Shown in pieces: positions 49,616-58,677 of a stretch of 64,000 nucleotides of DNA. Origin of the DNA: Desulfobacteraceae bacterium. GTDB lineage: Bacteria; Desulfobacterota; Desulfobacteria; Desulfobacterales; Desulfosalsimonadaceae. Numbering within the stretch: position 1 is the first letter of the stretch; each line of letters begins with the position of its first letter. The stretch spans positions 19,813 through 83,812 of the forward strand of contig JABZFM010000024.1 in assembly GCA_014237465.1 (NCBI GenBank), given 5' to 3'. The translations under genes and the position numbers were made by a program. The notes under the pieces are model-generated. The model was not told the origin of the DNA and did no database searches. It saw only the letters and a list, made by a program, of their open reading frames with translations.

Positions 49616-50227
49616 TTGGCAAAAAAGCGAATGACCGCAGAAGACAGAAGGCAATCACTGATTGAGGCGACCATCAAGGTAGTTTCCCGCTTAAACTATG
49701 ACCGGGCAACCACCGCCCTGATCGCCAAAGAAGCAGATGTCAATGAAGCCTTAATCTACAGTCATTTTAAAAGCAAAAAGGATCTCCAGATTGCCACTCT
49801 GGATTATCTGACCGACTACCGGCTCAGAATTTACAAATCCAACCCCGTGTTTCAACCCGAAAACCGACATCTAAGCATCATCAAGGAACTGAACGCCCAA
49901 TACCTGAAAATGATTCAAAGCCCTGAAATCAATATGTTTGAGTGCATATTAAAGGCCATGTTTGCCATTGATCCGGAAATCCGAAGCAAAGGCATCAAAT
50001 GTTCCAAAAAATTTCAGGCATTTAACAAAGAGAATCTGATTGAAGACCGGAATCGCGGTTTTTTTGATCAGCGGTTTGATCCGGACATTATTGCCTGGGA
50101 AATGCTCAGCAAAATTATGCTGGTATCCACTCTGGCGGTCAATGAAAAATTTGATGAATTCGGCATTGACCAAATAAAAACGTCGATTCAGTACTTTGAA
50201 GCAATCTATCTGTCAGAAAATAAATAA
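49616..50227 (+). CDS. TetR-family transcriptional regulator
   Basis: 203 aa from a TTG at 49616 that has AGGAG about 8 nt upstream (translated MAKKRMTAEDRRQSLIEA); an ATG five codons later is the alternative. The helix-turn-helix is RATTALIAKEADVNEALIYSHFKSKKDLQ. It lies 25 bp after the thiolase gene and before the nitroreductase gene, embedded in the operon it likely controls through the palindrome at 48056. Confidence 0.9.
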   Translation: MAKKRMTAEDRRQSLIEATIKVVSRLNYDRATTALIAKEADVNEALIYSHFKSKKDLQIATLDYLTDYRLRIYKSNPVFQPENRHLSIIKELNAQYLKMIQSPEINMFECILKAMFAIDPEIRSKGIKCSKKFQAFNKENLIEDRNRGFFDQRFDPDIIAWEMLSKIMLVSTLAVNEKFDEFGIDQIKTSIQYFEAIYLSENK

Positions 50228-50257
50228 GAACAACCTTTCGTACACAGGAGGCGCTCG

Positions 50258-51007
50258 ATGGGAAACAATCAAACCCGGGAAGCCATTAATATTGAGAATA
50301 ATCTTGAAAATTGGACCCCGGTTGAAGAAATAATCCTGAAAAGGCGCAGCACAAGGGCATTTAAAAAAGACCCGGTGCCGGACTGGATGATCCGGCGCAT
50401 CTTAGAAGCCGGAAGGTTTGCGCCATCGGCCGGCAACTCCCAGCCATGGCGTTTTGCCGTTATCAAAAACCCGGAAATTCTCGCGGAGATGGAAAAAGAC
50501 GCCATTAAAATCTGCAAGCGGATGATGTTTGTCCTTGATTACACGCGCAGCCGGTTCAGAAACATTTTTTTAAAACCCATCTCAAAATTCTTTATCCGCC
50601 TCCAGCACAACGAACTGCACCCGGTACCGTTCGGGCTTTTAAATGCCGTTGCCCAGGACCGGGCCCCTGTTTTCCACGCGGCTCCCACGCTCATCCTGCT
50701 TTTTGAAGACCAGCGGGGGGTTTCATCTCCAGCCACGGACAGCGGCATCTGCGGACAAAATATGATTCTGGCGGCTCACAGCATGGGCGCGGCCACCTGC
50801 TGGATCGGCCTGATCAAGGTGTTGATGTACGACCCCAAATGGAAAAAATTCTTTCATGTAAAATATCCTTACCAGCTCAACAATTGTATTGCCCTGGGGT
50901 GGCCCAAAGTCAAATCCGACGGTCAGGTCCCCAGAGAAGTCCAACTGGTGGAATGGTATGAAAAGGGGATGAACGACCTGCCCCGCATTGAAAAGCAGGG
51001 AGAGTAA
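50258..51007 (+). CDS. Nitroreductase-family flavoprotein
   Basis: 249 aa. KRRSTRAFKKDPVPDWMIRRILEAGRFAPSAGNSQPWRFAVI near 28-70 is the FMN-binding N-terminus of the nitroreductase fold, and ICGQNMILAAHSMGAATCWIG near 160 is the second conserved region. It has an insert of about 60 residues in the middle (RFRNIFLKPISKFFIRLQ). In many anaerobes a nitroreductase domain is fused to a ferredoxin domain; here the next gene, one base away, supplies the ferredoxin domain instead. Its role may be electron transfer to or from an acyl-CoA intermediate (inference). Confidence 0.88.
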   Translation: MGNNQTREAINIENNLENWTPVEEIILKRRSTRAFKKDPVPDWMIRRILEAGRFAPSAGNSQPWRFAVIKNPEILAEMEKDAIKICKRMMFVLDYTRSRFRNIFLKPISKFFIRLQHNELHPVPFGLLNAVAQDRAPVFHAAPTLILLFEDQRGVSSPATDSGICGQNMILAAHSMGAATCWIGLIKVLMYDPKWKKFFHVKYPYQLNNCIALGWPKVKSDGQVPREVQLVEWYEKGMNDLPRIEKQGE

Positions 51008-51008
51008 C

Positions 51009-53144
51009 ATGGAACACTTACAGTTTAAACGCTTCACCAAAATACCCGATTACAACGATCCCAAAGAGATGTCGACCGGCTTTTTGGATTTTGATGATGA
51101 AAAATGCAAGCGATGCGGCATCTGTTCGTTCATATGTCCGGCCCGATCCATTAAAAGCGATACCGGGCCTTCTGCCTGGAGAAACGGACTGCCGCGGCTC
51201 ATGCCGATTGCGCCGGGAATCAGTGAATGCATTGCCTGCGGATGCTGCCTGGTCCCCTGCCCGGAAAATGCTATCAGCATCACAAGACCGTTTCGCCCGG
51301 GTTTCTTTTTCAAGCGTCTGACCCAGACCAAAGATTTGAAATACCCGAAACGCTATACCGAAAATGATCTGCCGGAACTCTTTGATCTACCGGAAAACAA
51401 ATCAGGGAAAAACGTTTCCGAATCGGAATCATCACCTGTTTCCCCCAAACAGACCCGGGCGCAGAAACTCCGGCAGTTAAAATTATTAAAAGCTGCTGTC
51501 GCAAGCTTTATCCGGTTAAACGTGGAAGAAATCCGTGAAGGCCGTTTCGTGGCTAATATCATTGCAAAGCGACGGGGCGATCCCAATGATATCTCATGGG
51601 CCCAGCTCCTGGAATCAAGGGCCAGACAGGTCCCGGCCAAAAACTTCCTGCTTTACGAAAACGAAACGTTTACTTACCGCCAGATGGATGAAAACGCCAA
51701 CCGGATAGCGAACTTTCTGTTAAACAACGGCGGCGGCCGGGGAAAAGGGCTGGGGATATTTATGCGAAATTCTCCCCGGTTTTTAGACATTTTTTTCGGT
51801 GCCCAGAAAATCGGCATGTACCTGGTCCCCATTAACCCGGAACTCAAGGGAGACGGGCTGGCCTATCTGATCAATCACAGTGATGTTGAATATTTCGCAG
51901 TGGATGCGGAACTTCTGGGTTCAATCGCGTCGATTGCTGATTCACTGAAAAATATCAACCAGTTGATTGTAAACGATATTGAAGCGGAAGCAGACAACAT
52001 TGCCATCCCGGATCATGCGCTTTTATTAAGCGACGCCTATGCCATGCCGACGGACAATCCCGGCATCGGTCATAACCCGGACGATATGTGCCTGATCATA
52101 TACACGTCCGGCACCACCGGCCGCCCCAAAGGAGTGGTTTACCATTACAAAAAATCCTCGGTCAAGCTGCTGACATTCTTTGCGTATATCCTGCTCAGGG
52201 AAGATGATATCTACTATACGTATCTTCCATTATGCCACGGCAATGCGCTTTTTATCACCACCACCATGACAATGGCACGAAAAGCCACCATGGCCCTGTC
52301 AAGAAAATTTTCCGCCAGCCGTTTCATGGAAACCCTGCGCGGCTATAACGCCACGGTATTCAACACCATCGGTTCCGTAATTCCGATATTGATGAAGCAG
52401 CCGGAAAAGGAAACCGATCGTGAAAATAATGTCCGGTTCGTTTTTTCCGCGGCATGCCCCACGGAAATGTGGGAACCGTTTGAAAATCGGTTCAACGTCA
52501 CACTTTATGAAGGGTATGGGGCGGTGGATGGGGGCGGAAAAGGAATTATGAATTTAGGCACCGCACCGGTGGGCTCTTTGGGAAAACCGACCAATCCGAA
52601 AGAAGTTAAAATCATCGATGAAAACGGGCAGCCGGTACCGGTTGGTATTCCCGGGGAACTGGTATTTAAAGTAAAAAAAGGCAAAAGCGCTGTAGCGTAT
52701 TATAAAAATGAAGAAGCATCCCGGAAAAAATCTCATGGCGGGTGGCTCAATACCGGTGACCTGGTCCGGCAGGATGAAAATGGGTTTATTTATTTTGTCG
52801 GGCGCAATACGGAATCCATGCGCAAAAGTGGTGAAAATGTTTCGGCCTACGAAGTGGAACATGTGATCATGCAGCATCCGTCAGTCGAAGAAGTGGCGGT
52901 TTACGCGGTACCGTCCGAAATGAGCGAGGATGAAATCATGACCGCCGTCAAGCTGGTTGAGGGGCAGTCTTTGACTGCCGGCGAACTCAGAGACTTTCTG
53001 ACCGACAAGCTAGCCAAATATGCCATTCCCCGTTATACCCGGTTTGTCGAGGAATTCCCTAAAACCACCTCACACCGGATCATCAAAAGAGTTCTGGAGG
53101 AAGAAGGGGTGACAGAGGACACCGATGACGTGATGACGGCGTAA
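51009..53144 (+). CDS. Ferredoxin-acyl-CoA synthetase fusion protein
   Basis: 711 aa from ATG at 51009 with GGGAG upstream. Residues ~30-100 form a two-cluster ferredoxin: CKRCGICSFICP and CIACGCCLVPCP, both complete CxxCxxCxxxCP. After a ~70-residue basic/Ser linker, an adenylate-forming enzyme begins near 170: LIIYTSGTTGRPKGVVYHY near 360, YEGYGAVDGG near 500 and WLNTGDLVRQDENGFIYFVGR near 580. The ligase half resembles FATP/very-long-chain acyl-CoA synthetases. It should activate a carboxylic acid with ATP and CoA. The clusters suggest redox coupling or structural roles. Hairpin element 9 overlaps its last codons. Confidence 0.9.
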   Translation: MEHLQFKRFTKIPDYNDPKEMSTGFLDFDDEKCKRCGICSFICPARSIKSDTGPSAWRNGLPRLMPIAPGISECIACGCCLVPCPENAISITRPFRPGFFFKRLTQTKDLKYPKRYTENDLPELFDLPENKSGKNVSESESSPVSPKQTRAQKLRQLKLLKAAVASFIRLNVEEIREGRFVANIIAKRRGDPNDISWAQLLESRARQVPAKNFLLYENETFTYRQMDENANRIANFLLNNGGGRGKGLGIFMRNSPRFLDIFFGAQKIGMYLVPINPELKGDGLAYLINHSDVEYFAVDAELLGSIASIADSLKNINQLIVNDIEAEADNIAIPDHALLLSDAYAMPTDNPGIGHNPDDMCLIIYTSGTTGRPKGVVYHYKKSSVKLLTFFAYILLREDDIYYTYLPLCHGNALFITTTMTMARKATMALSRKFSASRFMETLRGYNATVFNTIGSVIPILMKQPEKETDRENNVRFVFSAACPTEMWEPFENRFNVTLYEGYGAVDGGGKGIMNLGTAPVGSLGKPTNPKEVKIIDENGQPVPVGIPGELVFKVKKGKSAVAYYKNEEASRKKSHGGWLNTGDLVRQDENGFIYFVGRNTESMRKSGENVSAYEVEHVIMQHPSVEEVAVYAVPSEMSEDEIMTAVKLVEGQSLTAGELRDFLTDKLAKYAIPRYTRFVEEFPKTTSHRIIKRVLEEEGVTEDTDDVMTA

Positions 53145-53257
53145 AAACCTCAACTTCTGCGTTGCGCGGCATTCTTCATGAATTCAACGTACGAAAAGTA
53201 CGCCTCATTCATGAAGAATTTGCGCGCCTTAACCTTGAAGTTTTATACGCCGTCATC
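53132..53257 (-). repeat. CAAGGC/AACGCAG hairpin element 9 (reverse orientation), overlapping a gene end
   Basis: Perfect 12-bp outer arms GATGACGGCGTA (53132-53143) and TACGCCGTCATC (53246-53257). On the minus strand TTAAGGC and AACGCAG (53163-53157) flank a long inner stem with ATTCATGAAGAAT, which matches on both sides. The left arm encodes the last residues and stop codon of the ligase gene. Confidence 0.83.
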
Positions 53258-53293
53258 AACACATGATCATTAAAAAATTCAGGAGAAAAAAAT

Positions 53294-54796
53294 ATGATTT
53301 CACGATCGGAAATCAAAACGTATACAAACATGTCGCCGAAATTTGACGATATATTCTGCAGTCTTCAATCAGCTCCGAAACTACCAAAGGGAATGATCAA
53401 AGAGACGAAAAAAGTCATTGCCATTGCCCGAAAGTTCAACAAAGAAGTCATCCGGCCACATGCCCTGGCACTGGATTTGAAAATGCATGAAAACCCGGAA
53501 TTTCTTCCCTGGGATTTTGTGGAAAAAGCCAATGAATGGGGGTTTTACACCATGTGGATCCCGAAAATATTCGGTGGCAAGGGGTATAACATGCCGTCCA
53601 TGTCCTATTTTGTGGAAGAAATCGGGTCTGCCTGCCTGGCCATGGCAAACCTGATCGGCGTGCACTACCTTGGTCTCTGCTCGCTCACGTCCACATGGCA
53701 TATGCGCCTGATCAACCGGCTCTGCCGGGATGTGGCCGCGGGTGAAAAAATCCAGACCCCCTGCCTGATTTCTCTGGCAATCACTGAACCCGGGGCCGGC
53801 ACAGATGTTGAAGAAATGGATCTGGCAGACAAGGGCAATATTACCTGTCACGCGGAAAAAATCACAGACGGATACAGAATCAACGGCACCAAGATCTTTA
53901 TCTCCAACGGGCATTTATCCACCTGGCACATTGTCATCGCCTATTCGGATCTGGATAAACCATCGGAAAACTCCGTGGTACTTGCGGTCAAAACCGGAAC
54001 CAAAGGGTTTTCTTTTGGCCGCAAAGAACGCAAAATGGGCCAGAAAGGATGTCCGGCCAGTGAGTTGATTTTCAAGGACTGCTTTGTACCCGATGATCAG
54101 ATATGCCTGGACCCGCAACAGATTCAAGGCCTGAAAAGAAGTAAGCGGGACACCGCCATGCAGATGATCGATTATGTGCTGGCTGCCACCCGGGCCGGAG
54201 TGGGCGCTTTTGGGACCGGCGCTGCCAGAGGCGCATATGAAGTAGCTTTAAAATTTGCGTCCGAAACAGTTGTTGCCGGCAAACTTCTCATCAACCATGA
54301 ATGGGCCCAGTGCATGCTGGCTGAAATGTATAAAAATATTGCCATGGCCCGACTCACCTATGCTGAAACCAATTATGCCAACGGCCTCTACGGTTCTTTC
54401 AGGGAAATGCAGAAAAAACCCATGTACTATTATTATAAATTTATGCCTGCAAAATGGCTTGAAAAGATGTTCTCCCCGATGATGGATAAACCAATGATGA
54501 CAAAACTGTTCCGTAAAAAGCAGATGGACGGCCAGACAGATGATGAAATACACCGGACATCCGGCTGGGGATCGCTGGCCAAATTTTCAGGAACCGATAT
54601 CGGCATCAAAAACTGCCATATGGCCCTTGAAATGATGGGCCAGGCCGGTCTCCGCCATGACCGGGGCGCGGAAAAAATCTTAAGAGACGCCAAGCTGCTC
54701 CAGATCTATGAAGGCACCAACCAGTTGAACCGGCTCAATCTTTTCAAGTGCCTGATTGCCGGAGATTTTCCGCAGGCAGTTGTTTTTGACGAATAA
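53294..54796 (+). CDS. Acyl-CoA dehydrogenase (long form)
   Basis: 500 aa, longer than the usual 380. Recognisable are LISLAITEPGAGTDVEE near 155, YRINGTKIFISNGHLSTWHIVIA near 195, KMGQKGCPASELIF near 245 and the C-terminal LQIYEGTNQLNRLNLFKCLI, whose Glu is the catalytic base. Extra length comes from an N-terminal extension and an insert near 380-400 (KKPMYYYYKFMPAKWLEKMF), as in long-form enzymes. It is followed 14 bp later by a second, smaller paralogue, and the two may form a heteromer. Confidence 0.92.
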   Translation: MISRSEIKTYTNMSPKFDDIFCSLQSAPKLPKGMIKETKKVIAIARKFNKEVIRPHALALDLKMHENPEFLPWDFVEKANEWGFYTMWIPKIFGGKGYNMPSMSYFVEEIGSACLAMANLIGVHYLGLCSLTSTWHMRLINRLCRDVAAGEKIQTPCLISLAITEPGAGTDVEEMDLADKGNITCHAEKITDGYRINGTKIFISNGHLSTWHIVIAYSDLDKPSENSVVLAVKTGTKGFSFGRKERKMGQKGCPASELIFKDCFVPDDQICLDPQQIQGLKRSKRDTAMQMIDYVLAATRAGVGAFGTGAARGAYEVALKFASETVVAGKLLINHEWAQCMLAEMYKNIAMARLTYAETNYANGLYGSFREMQKKPMYYYYKFMPAKWLEKMFSPMMDKPMMTKLFRKKQMDGQTDDEIHRTSGWGSLAKFSGTDIGIKNCHMALEMMGQAGLRHDRGAEKILRDAKLLQIYEGTNQLNRLNLFKCLIAGDFPQAVVFDE

Positions 54797-54810
54797 CCAG
54801 GGAGGAATCC

Positions 54811-55935
54811 ATGATTGCAGGGACCAACAAAGAATTAAAACTCCTGGACAAGGCCTCAGCGGAATTTGCCAGAAAGGAGCTTGCGCCAAACCGGGAGGAA
54901 AACGACAAGTTTCCGTTCAGCCCGTTTTTTACGCCGGTGTTGGAAAAAGCGTATTCGCTGGATTTTTTCCATGCACTGCTGCCGGAAAAGCTCGGCGGCA
55001 TCGGCCACGGGGTAACGGCGCTGAGTGTGATTCTGTATAACATTTGCCGGGAGGACAGCAGCCTGGGCGGAATTATTTTTACCCATACTGCCGCTCAGGA
55101 AATCCTGCTGGCCGCCGATGCCGGAAATCTTATTCAGCAAATCACGAAAAGCGATGCGCCGGTAAATGAATGTCTCATCGCCTTTCCAACATTCAACAAC
55201 CCGTCAGAAATAGAGAACATGGCGGTTTTCAAAAAAAAAGACACCGGCTATGCCCTTTCCGGGGCCATCGATTATATGGTTCTGGGCGGACTTGCCTCCC
55301 ATGCTCTGCTGCCGGCCCGGTATGACGGGACAAACGGTTTTTCATTTTTTCTGATTGACCTGGCCGCCCAAGGGGTAAGCATCAGCGATCCTATCCACAG
55401 CTTGGGGCTCCATGCCTGCCCGGCGGCTGACATCCGGCTGGAAAATGTGGAAGGATCTCTGGTGGGAGAAGAAAGACAGGGGGCGGCGTATTTTGAAGCA
55501 ATGACGGACCGGATGTCCGTACCGGCTGCCGCCATGTCCGCGGGTATCATGAAAGGGTCTTTTTCCGAAGCCCTTGAGTACAGCCGGGGAAGATTTCAGG
55601 GCGGACGGGAAATCATCAACTGGTCTGAAGTAAAAATGATTCTTGCCGATATGGCCGTTAAAATTCAAAACTCGGAAATGACCATTTCAAGGGCATGCCA
55701 GGCCGTTGACAACACAGAAAAAGGATGGCAGCACTGTTCACGGGCGGCCGCCATTTCCATCCAGGAAGCTGCCTGCGATCTGACCACCTGGGGTATCCAG
55801 GTGCTGGGCGGTGTGGGATACATGAAGGATTTTGGACAGGAAAAAAGATTTCGGGATGCCAAACACCTTCAGGCGCTGCTCGGGCTTGCGCCCATGAGAA
55901 AGCTCAAGTTTTTTAAAAACCTTGTAAAAAATTAA
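54811..55935 (+). CDS. Acyl-CoA dehydrogenase homologue lacking the usual catalytic Glu
   Basis: 374 aa. The family fold is clear: MIAGTNKELKLLDKASAEFARKEL at the start, IIFTHTAAQEILLA, GVSISDPIHSLGLHACPAADIRLENVEG near 190-215, and VLGGVGYMKDFGQEKRFRDAKHLQALLGLAPMRKLKFF at the end. Where active enzymes have YEGT, this protein reads LLGLAPM, so the usual base is absent. It lies immediately after an intact paralogue with GGGAGGAA between. Pairing of an active and an inactive subunit is known for actinobacterial sterol-degradation dehydrogenases. Confidence 0.87.
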   Translation: MIAGTNKELKLLDKASAEFARKELAPNREENDKFPFSPFFTPVLEKAYSLDFFHALLPEKLGGIGHGVTALSVILYNICREDSSLGGIIFTHTAAQEILLAADAGNLIQQITKSDAPVNECLIAFPTFNNPSEIENMAVFKKKDTGYALSGAIDYMVLGGLASHALLPARYDGTNGFSFFLIDLAAQGVSISDPIHSLGLHACPAADIRLENVEGSLVGEERQGAAYFEAMTDRMSVPAAAMSAGIMKGSFSEALEYSRGRFQGGREIINWSEVKMILADMAVKIQNSEMTISRACQAVDNTEKGWQHCSRAAAISIQEAACDLTTWGIQVLGGVGYMKDFGQEKRFRDAKHLQALLGLAPMRKLKFFKNLVKN

Positions 55936-55982
55936 ATTCACCAAGAACACTGAGGTCGGTCGCACTGAGTCATTTGATAACC

Positions 55983-56005
55983 GCCGGGTAAGAAACCCGG
56001 CCTAC
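55983..56005. repeat. REP-like sequence, half copy
   Basis: The complement of the left arm of the repeats at 1112 and 9374, ending CGGCCTAC at 56005. No second arm is found nearby. It lies between two genes of the operon. Confidence 0.7.
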
Positions 56006-56115
56006 CCGTTAGAAATTATTTTCAGGCACGGTGGCACAAAGAAATATCTCTTATCTTTTTTTAGAGCATACGAATTCACCAATAAATACTTATTGAAAAA
56101 CATAGGAGTTAAACC

Positions 56116-56940
56116 ATGAATCCATTCCATGAGAAAGTCGCCATTGTCACCGGAGCAGCATCCGGTATCGGCCAGGCCCTTGCCGAGGAACTGTGCAGCC
56201 GGGGGACGCATGTGATATTAACCGACTGGAAAGAGGAGCAGGTTTGCACGGTATCTGACGGCATCTCATCCACCTGCGGCAGCGCCACACCGGTCTGCCT
56301 GGATGTGACGGATTTTGAAGTATTTAAAAAAATCGTGGATGATACGGTTCAAAAGTATGGCCGTCTGGATTACATCTTCAACAACGCGGGCATAGCCGTG
56401 GGCGGAGAAGTCCGGGACGTGACCATTGAAGACTGGCGAGATGTATTAAACGTTAATTTAAACGGCGTTGTGCATGGCGTGGCCGCAGCCTATCCGGTCA
56501 TGGTTAAACAGGGGTTCGGGCATATCATCAACACCGCCTCCCTTGAAGGACTGGTCGCGTTTCCCGGAAACGCCTCCTATGTGGCCAGCAAACATGCCGT
56601 GGTCGGCCTGTCAAACTCCCTGCGAGTGGAAGGGAAAGCACTGGGGGTCAAGGTCAGTGTGGTCTGCCCGGGACATATTAAAACCGCCATCTTCAATGAT
56701 TCCAAGCTGGTGAACATTGATAGAAAAAAAGTCCTGGAATATGTAGCAAAGGTTCCGGGGATCACACCCGCTGAGTGCGCAAAGGTAATCATCAAGGGCG
56801 TTGAAAAAAACAAGGCGATTATCGTGGTTACCATGTTTGCCAAAATCCTGTACGCGCTCCAGCGGCTCAGCCCCACCCTGACTATGAAGCTTATAATGCA
56901 TGACGTAAAAAAACTCCGGGACGCCCGCATCACTGATTAA
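56116..56940 (+). CDS. Short-chain dehydrogenase/reductase
   Basis: 274 aa classical SDR. The cofactor loop is VTGAASGIGQAL near 12-23, acidic residue D after the second strand in LTDWKEE suggests NAD(H), NNAG is near 91, and the active site is Ser in INTASLEG with YVASKHA (Tyr, Lys) near 156-160. A C-terminal helix ends SPTLTMKLIMHDVKKL. It is the last gene of the thiolase operon and would oxidise a 3-hydroxyacyl-CoA or alcohol. AGGAG precedes the ATG. Confidence 0.92.
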   Translation: MNPFHEKVAIVTGAASGIGQALAEELCSRGTHVILTDWKEEQVCTVSDGISSTCGSATPVCLDVTDFEVFKKIVDDTVQKYGRLDYIFNNAGIAVGGEVRDVTIEDWRDVLNVNLNGVVHGVAAAYPVMVKQGFGHIINTASLEGLVAFPGNASYVASKHAVVGLSNSLRVEGKALGVKVSVVCPGHIKTAIFNDSKLVNIDRKKVLEYVAKVPGITPAECAKVIIKGVEKNKAIIVVTMFAKILYALQRLSPTLTMKLIMHDVKKLRDARITD

Positions 56941-56980
56941 CGAAGCCGCCAATTGTATGCGTTGAAAAAATGACTTTAGC

Positions 56981-57134
56981 AGGTTGTTGAAAATCGTAAT
57001 GAGCGCAGGCCAAATAAATCAAAACCAAACAAGGCAAAATTGACGCGAAAAAGCGGAGTTTATGCCTATAAATGAGCATTTTGAGCGCCAATTTTAACGC
57101 TGTATTGACAAGCGCAATAGTTTTTCAACAACCT
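56981..57134 (+). repeat. CAAGGC/AACGCAG hairpin element 10
   Basis: Outer arms AGGTTGTTGAAAA (56981) and TTTTCAACAACCT (57122-57134) match perfectly. CAAGGC at 57030 and AACGCTG at 57096 flank AAAATTG...CAATTTT. It lies between converging genes and ends two bases short of the WD40 gene's stop codon, so it may also terminate both. Confidence 0.78.
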
Positions 57135-57135
57135 G

Positions 57136-58677
57136 TCAATCGATTTTCCAGATCTTAATCACATCTTTTGCACTGGCAGCCAGAATACGCCCATCCGGGC
57201 TCAAGGCGGCATCGGTTACCGATGTCTCGGATGTTCCGTTGAATTTTTTAATCACGGTACCGGTTTTGATATCATATAATACCGCCTGGTTATAGGTCAG
57301 CATCACCAGGTAATTCCCGTCAGGTGTATATCTTGTATTAAAGACCCTGTCCGCTTTTGCCAGCTCATCATCTTTGGACAAAACCATATCCTTTTCTTTT
57401 GTACCGGTATGCACAAATCTCGGGAAAAAATCATTTTTATGATGATGGTGACGCGTACCCCAGGCGATATATGTTCCATCCGCACTGTAGGTGACGGATT
57501 GCGGGGTTGAAATATCATCCAGCTTGAACAGCTGTTTGTTATCCGGATTAAACAATGCAACGCCCTGATGACATGTAAAAGCAAATTCAAACCCATCGGT
57601 GTCTTTACCGTTCGGATTAAACGCAATATCCTTTATCGTTCCGAACCGGGGGTAGAGTTTGTCATCCCCGACAATCAGATTTTTAATTTTTCCGGTGGCG
57701 ACATCCCAGATGATTAACTCATTATTCCCCCCGGAAACAATGGTCTCTCCGGTCAGATCAAATGAAACACTGTGAATTCTGCTGGTATGCCCGGTAAGGG
57801 TTTTCAATAATTCGCCGGTCGTCACATCCCACAACTTAATCGCCTTGTCGCTGCCCGCGGAAACAACGATATTGCCATCCGGTGAAAAAGCGACTGCGGA
57901 AACACGGTCTTCATGATTCAAATGAAGGACCACTCTCCCGTCATCGATTTTCCAGAGAATCACTACCGAATCATAGCTGCCGGATGCCAGCAAACTCCCA
58001 TCCGGGTTAAAGCAAAGTGATGATACGGAACCATAATGACCGGATAACGTTGAAGGAAATTGAACAGGGCCTGAACCACTGCTCATGTTTATCTTTTCAA
58101 TATCCGCTGAATCCGTTTCAACCAGCGCCAGCGGTTCGCTACTGTTATCGGGTTCAACTTCACTGGAAACGGTCTGCGCCGATTCAGTTGAGTTCACTTT
58201 ATCAATCGGATCAAACGATTTAGTCATATAGGCTTCTGCTTTTTTCTTTAAAATCACCTTTACAATAATATCGTATTCTACGTTGACCCATTCCCGATAA
58301 GTTTTATGTCCCTCATGCTCAACCAGGATATCGTATTTCCCGGGCGCAAGCCGTATCCCCGGGTAATATCGGGACTTGATATTCATCACTTTAATGGTGC
58401 TTTCCCTGGGGAATACCTGAATTGTCAGGCGGTACTTTTCGTTTTTCGATTTTTTAGCTGTATTAAAGGAATTGTTTTCGCGTGATTGTAAAAAAGATTC
58501 CGGAACCGCTGTATGCTGATCATCAGTGCCCTTCCGGGTTGCGTCTGATGAAGACGGACTGTCAGCCTCCATGTGTTCCAGGAGGTTCGACATATCTTCT
58601 TCAATCGCTTTCATTGTATTACAACCATATGTCAGTGAGAACAGTACAATCAACAGAATAAAAAATAACCGCTTCAT
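57136..58677 (-). CDS. WD40-repeat lipoprotein with PEGA domain
   Basis: 513 aa. Lipoprotein signal MKRLFFILLIVLFSLTYGC. Residues ~80-145 form a PEGA-type domain (RLTIQVFPRESTIKVMNI; RLAPGKYDILVEHEGHKTYREWV). From about 205 come WD40 blades: LSGHYGSVSSLCFNPDG, NHEDRVSAVAFSPDG, LTGHTSRIHSVSFDL, then weaker ones, ending SVTDAALSPDGRILAASAKDVIKIWKID. This is a likely periplasmic protein-interaction scaffold. It converges on the SDR gene across element 10 and has no operon partner. Confidence 0.88.
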   Translation of the reverse strand: MKRLFFILLIVLFSLTYGCNTMKAIEEDMSNLLEHMEADSPSSSDATRKGTDDQHTAVPESFLQSRENNSFNTAKKSKNEKYRLTIQVFPRESTIKVMNIKSRYYPGIRLAPGKYDILVEHEGHKTYREWVNVEYDIIVKVILKKKAEAYMTKSFDPIDKVNSTESAQTVSSEVEPDNSSEPLALVETDSADIEKINMSSGSGPVQFPSTLSGHYGSVSSLCFNPDGSLLASGSYDSVVILWKIDDGRVVLHLNHEDRVSAVAFSPDGNIVVSAGSDKAIKLWDVTTGELLKTLTGHTSRIHSVSFDLTGETIVSGGNNELIIWDVATGKIKNLIVGDDKLYPRFGTIKDIAFNPNGKDTDGFEFAFTCHQGVALFNPDNKQLFKLDDISTPQSVTYSADGTYIAWGTRHHHHKNDFFPRFVHTGTKEKDMVLSKDDELAKADRVFNTRYTPDGNYLVMLTYNQAVLYDIKTGTVIKKFNGTSETSVTDAALSPDGRILAASAKDVIKIWKID

